A DNA stretch of 7,010 bases from SAR86 cluster bacterium (GTDB taxonomy: Bacteria > Pseudomonadota > Gammaproteobacteria > Magnimaribacterales > D2472): NCBI GenBank assembly GCA_016779285.1, contig JADHNV010000050.1:1-7010 (forward strand), given 5' to 3'. A program made the translations under genes and the position numbers. The notes under the pieces are model-generated. The model saw only the letters and a program-made list of their open reading frames with translations. It had not been told where the DNA came from and made no database searches. The first letter of the stretch is position 1, and each line of letters starts with the position of its first letter. Shown here one piece after another: positions 6,395 to 7,010 of the stretch.

Positions 6395-6980
6395 CTATCT
6401 TGTTCAAAATTGGATTGAGATAGCAGCAGTTATCCTAGCAATCTTTTACCTTGTCTTGGCAGTAAAACAAAATATTTTATGTTGGATTTGTGGAATTATG
6501 AGCTCCATTCTATATTTTTTTATTATGCATTCAGCGAGCTTATACATGGAGGCCTGTCTGCAAATTTTTTATGTATTTATGGGGTTTTATGGTTGGTCTC
6601 AATGGAAAATAGCCGCAAGTAACAAGCTACCTTTTGTAGTTAACACTTGGAGTAAATCAAGGCATTTTTCTGCAATCTCTTTAATCCTAATATTTTCTTT
6701 TATATCAGCATTGTTGCTTCAATCATTTTCTGATGCAGCTTTTCCATTTCTAGATGCTTTGGTTGCTTGGGGAGCAGTAGTCGCAACCTACATGGTTGCA
6801 AAAAAATTATTAGAAAATTGGATATATTGGTTAGTGATAGATTCAATTTCAATCGTGCTATTTATTTCAAGAGATCTTTGGCCAACAGCATTTTTATTTA
6901 CTATCTACATAGTAATAATCATTATTGGTTATCGCTCATGGAGAGCAACCCTTCAAGGAAAAAATGCAGTCAGTGCTTGA
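6384..6980 (+). CDS. pnuT: PnuC-family inner-membrane vitamin transporter, PnuT (thiamine) type
   Basis: A 198-residue membrane protein with about seven hydrophobic segments (roughly 10-27, 31-49, 55-70, 96-114, 123-140, 148-163, 166-186). PnuC-family signatures: NILCWICGIMSSILYFFI (30-47), then SLYMEACLQIFYVFMGFYGW (52-71), WxxW motif WSQW at 71-74 and a second WxxW, WIYW, at 146-149 followed by VID. Pnu transporters move an unphosphorylated vitamin down its gradient across the inner membrane; a cytosolic kinase makes uptake one-way. PnuC carries nicotinamide riboside and PnuT carries thiamine; the TPP riboswitch and receptor upstream favour PnuT. The ATG lies inside the receptor gene (11-bp overlap, ATGATTTTTAA), so it should be translationally coupled and share riboswitch control. 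Its own end overlaps the next gene by 17 bp. Family is secure; substrate is from context. Confidence 0.87.
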   Translation: MIFNYLVQNWIEIAAVILAIFYLVLAVKQNILCWICGIMSSILYFFIMHSASLYMEACLQIFYVFMGFYGWSQWKIAASNKLPFVVNTWSKSRHFSAISLILIFSFISALLLQSFSDAAFPFLDALVAWGAVVATYMVAKKLLENWIYWLVIDSISIVLFISRDLWPTAFLFTIYIVIIIIGYRSWRATLQGKNAVSA

Positions 6981-7010
6981 GAGGATCAAATCAATACCTG
7001 GTAGGTTTAT
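6964..7010 (+). CDS. Start of a further gene in the thiamine operon, cut by the right edge (possibly a thiamine kinase)
   Basis: An ATG at 6964 opens a frame that stays open to the end of the window (MQSVLERIKSIPGRF). AAGGA at 6955-6959, four bases before it, is a good ribosome-binding site by the standard of this window, and the 17-bp overlap with the transporter gene matches the overlap style of the operon. Only 15 whole codons are visible, so the product cannot be identified. By analogy with receptor-pnuT-kinase loci, a thiamine kinase or thiamine pyrophosphokinase is expected at this place; the N-terminus is also compatible with an aminoglycoside-phosphotransferase/choline-kinase-like fold, but this is a guess from position. 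Confidence 0.55.
   Translation, partial: MQSVLERIKSIPGRF

Overview
The window is A+T-rich, gene-dense bacterial DNA with short spacers, several overlapping genes and mostly weak ribosome-binding sites. The gene set points to a streamlined Gram-negative, probably marine, gammaproteobacterium: a TonB-dependent receptor with a C-terminal Phe, a YciC-like membrane protein, and an M23/OapA-type peptidase beside tyrS, which is a familiar gammaproteobacterial neighbourhood. A SAR86-like lineage would fit the base composition and the thiamine-scavenging genes, but that is inference; no taxonomic marker in the window settles it.

Left part (1-1226, minus strand): a fumarylacetoacetate-hydrolase-family (FAHD1-type) gene is followed 11 bp later by the N-terminal 172 codons of a membrane-anchored M23-family peptidoglycan peptidase that runs off the left edge. 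A 48-bp spacer separates this pair from the divergent tyrS.

Centre (1275-3996, plus strand): tyrS (complete tyrosyl-tRNA synthetase), then a YciC-like polytopic membrane protein, then a small APS-kinase-like P-loop protein, which overlaps by 8 bp a small HxGH-class nucleotidyltransferase. The last two genes look like a translationally coupled kinase/nucleotidyltransferase pair of unknown substrate and are the least explained part of the window.

Right part (4056-7010, plus strand): a stand-alone tRNA-Ile(GAT) with encoded CCA, then a thiamine pyrophosphate (TPP) riboswitch whose conserved 3' aptamer segment contains the ribosome-binding site of the next gene. It controls a TonB-dependent outer-membrane receptor, overlapped by 11 bp by a PnuC-family (PnuT-type) inner-membrane transporter, which is in turn overlapped by 17 bp by the start of another gene cut by the right edge. 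Together this reads as a thiamine-salvage operon: outer-membrane uptake, inner-membrane uptake, and probably a kinase that traps the vitamin. No CRISPR array, insertion sequence, integrase or prophage gene is visible. The only stretch of about 300 bp without a protein gene (3997-4288) holds the tRNA and the riboswitch.
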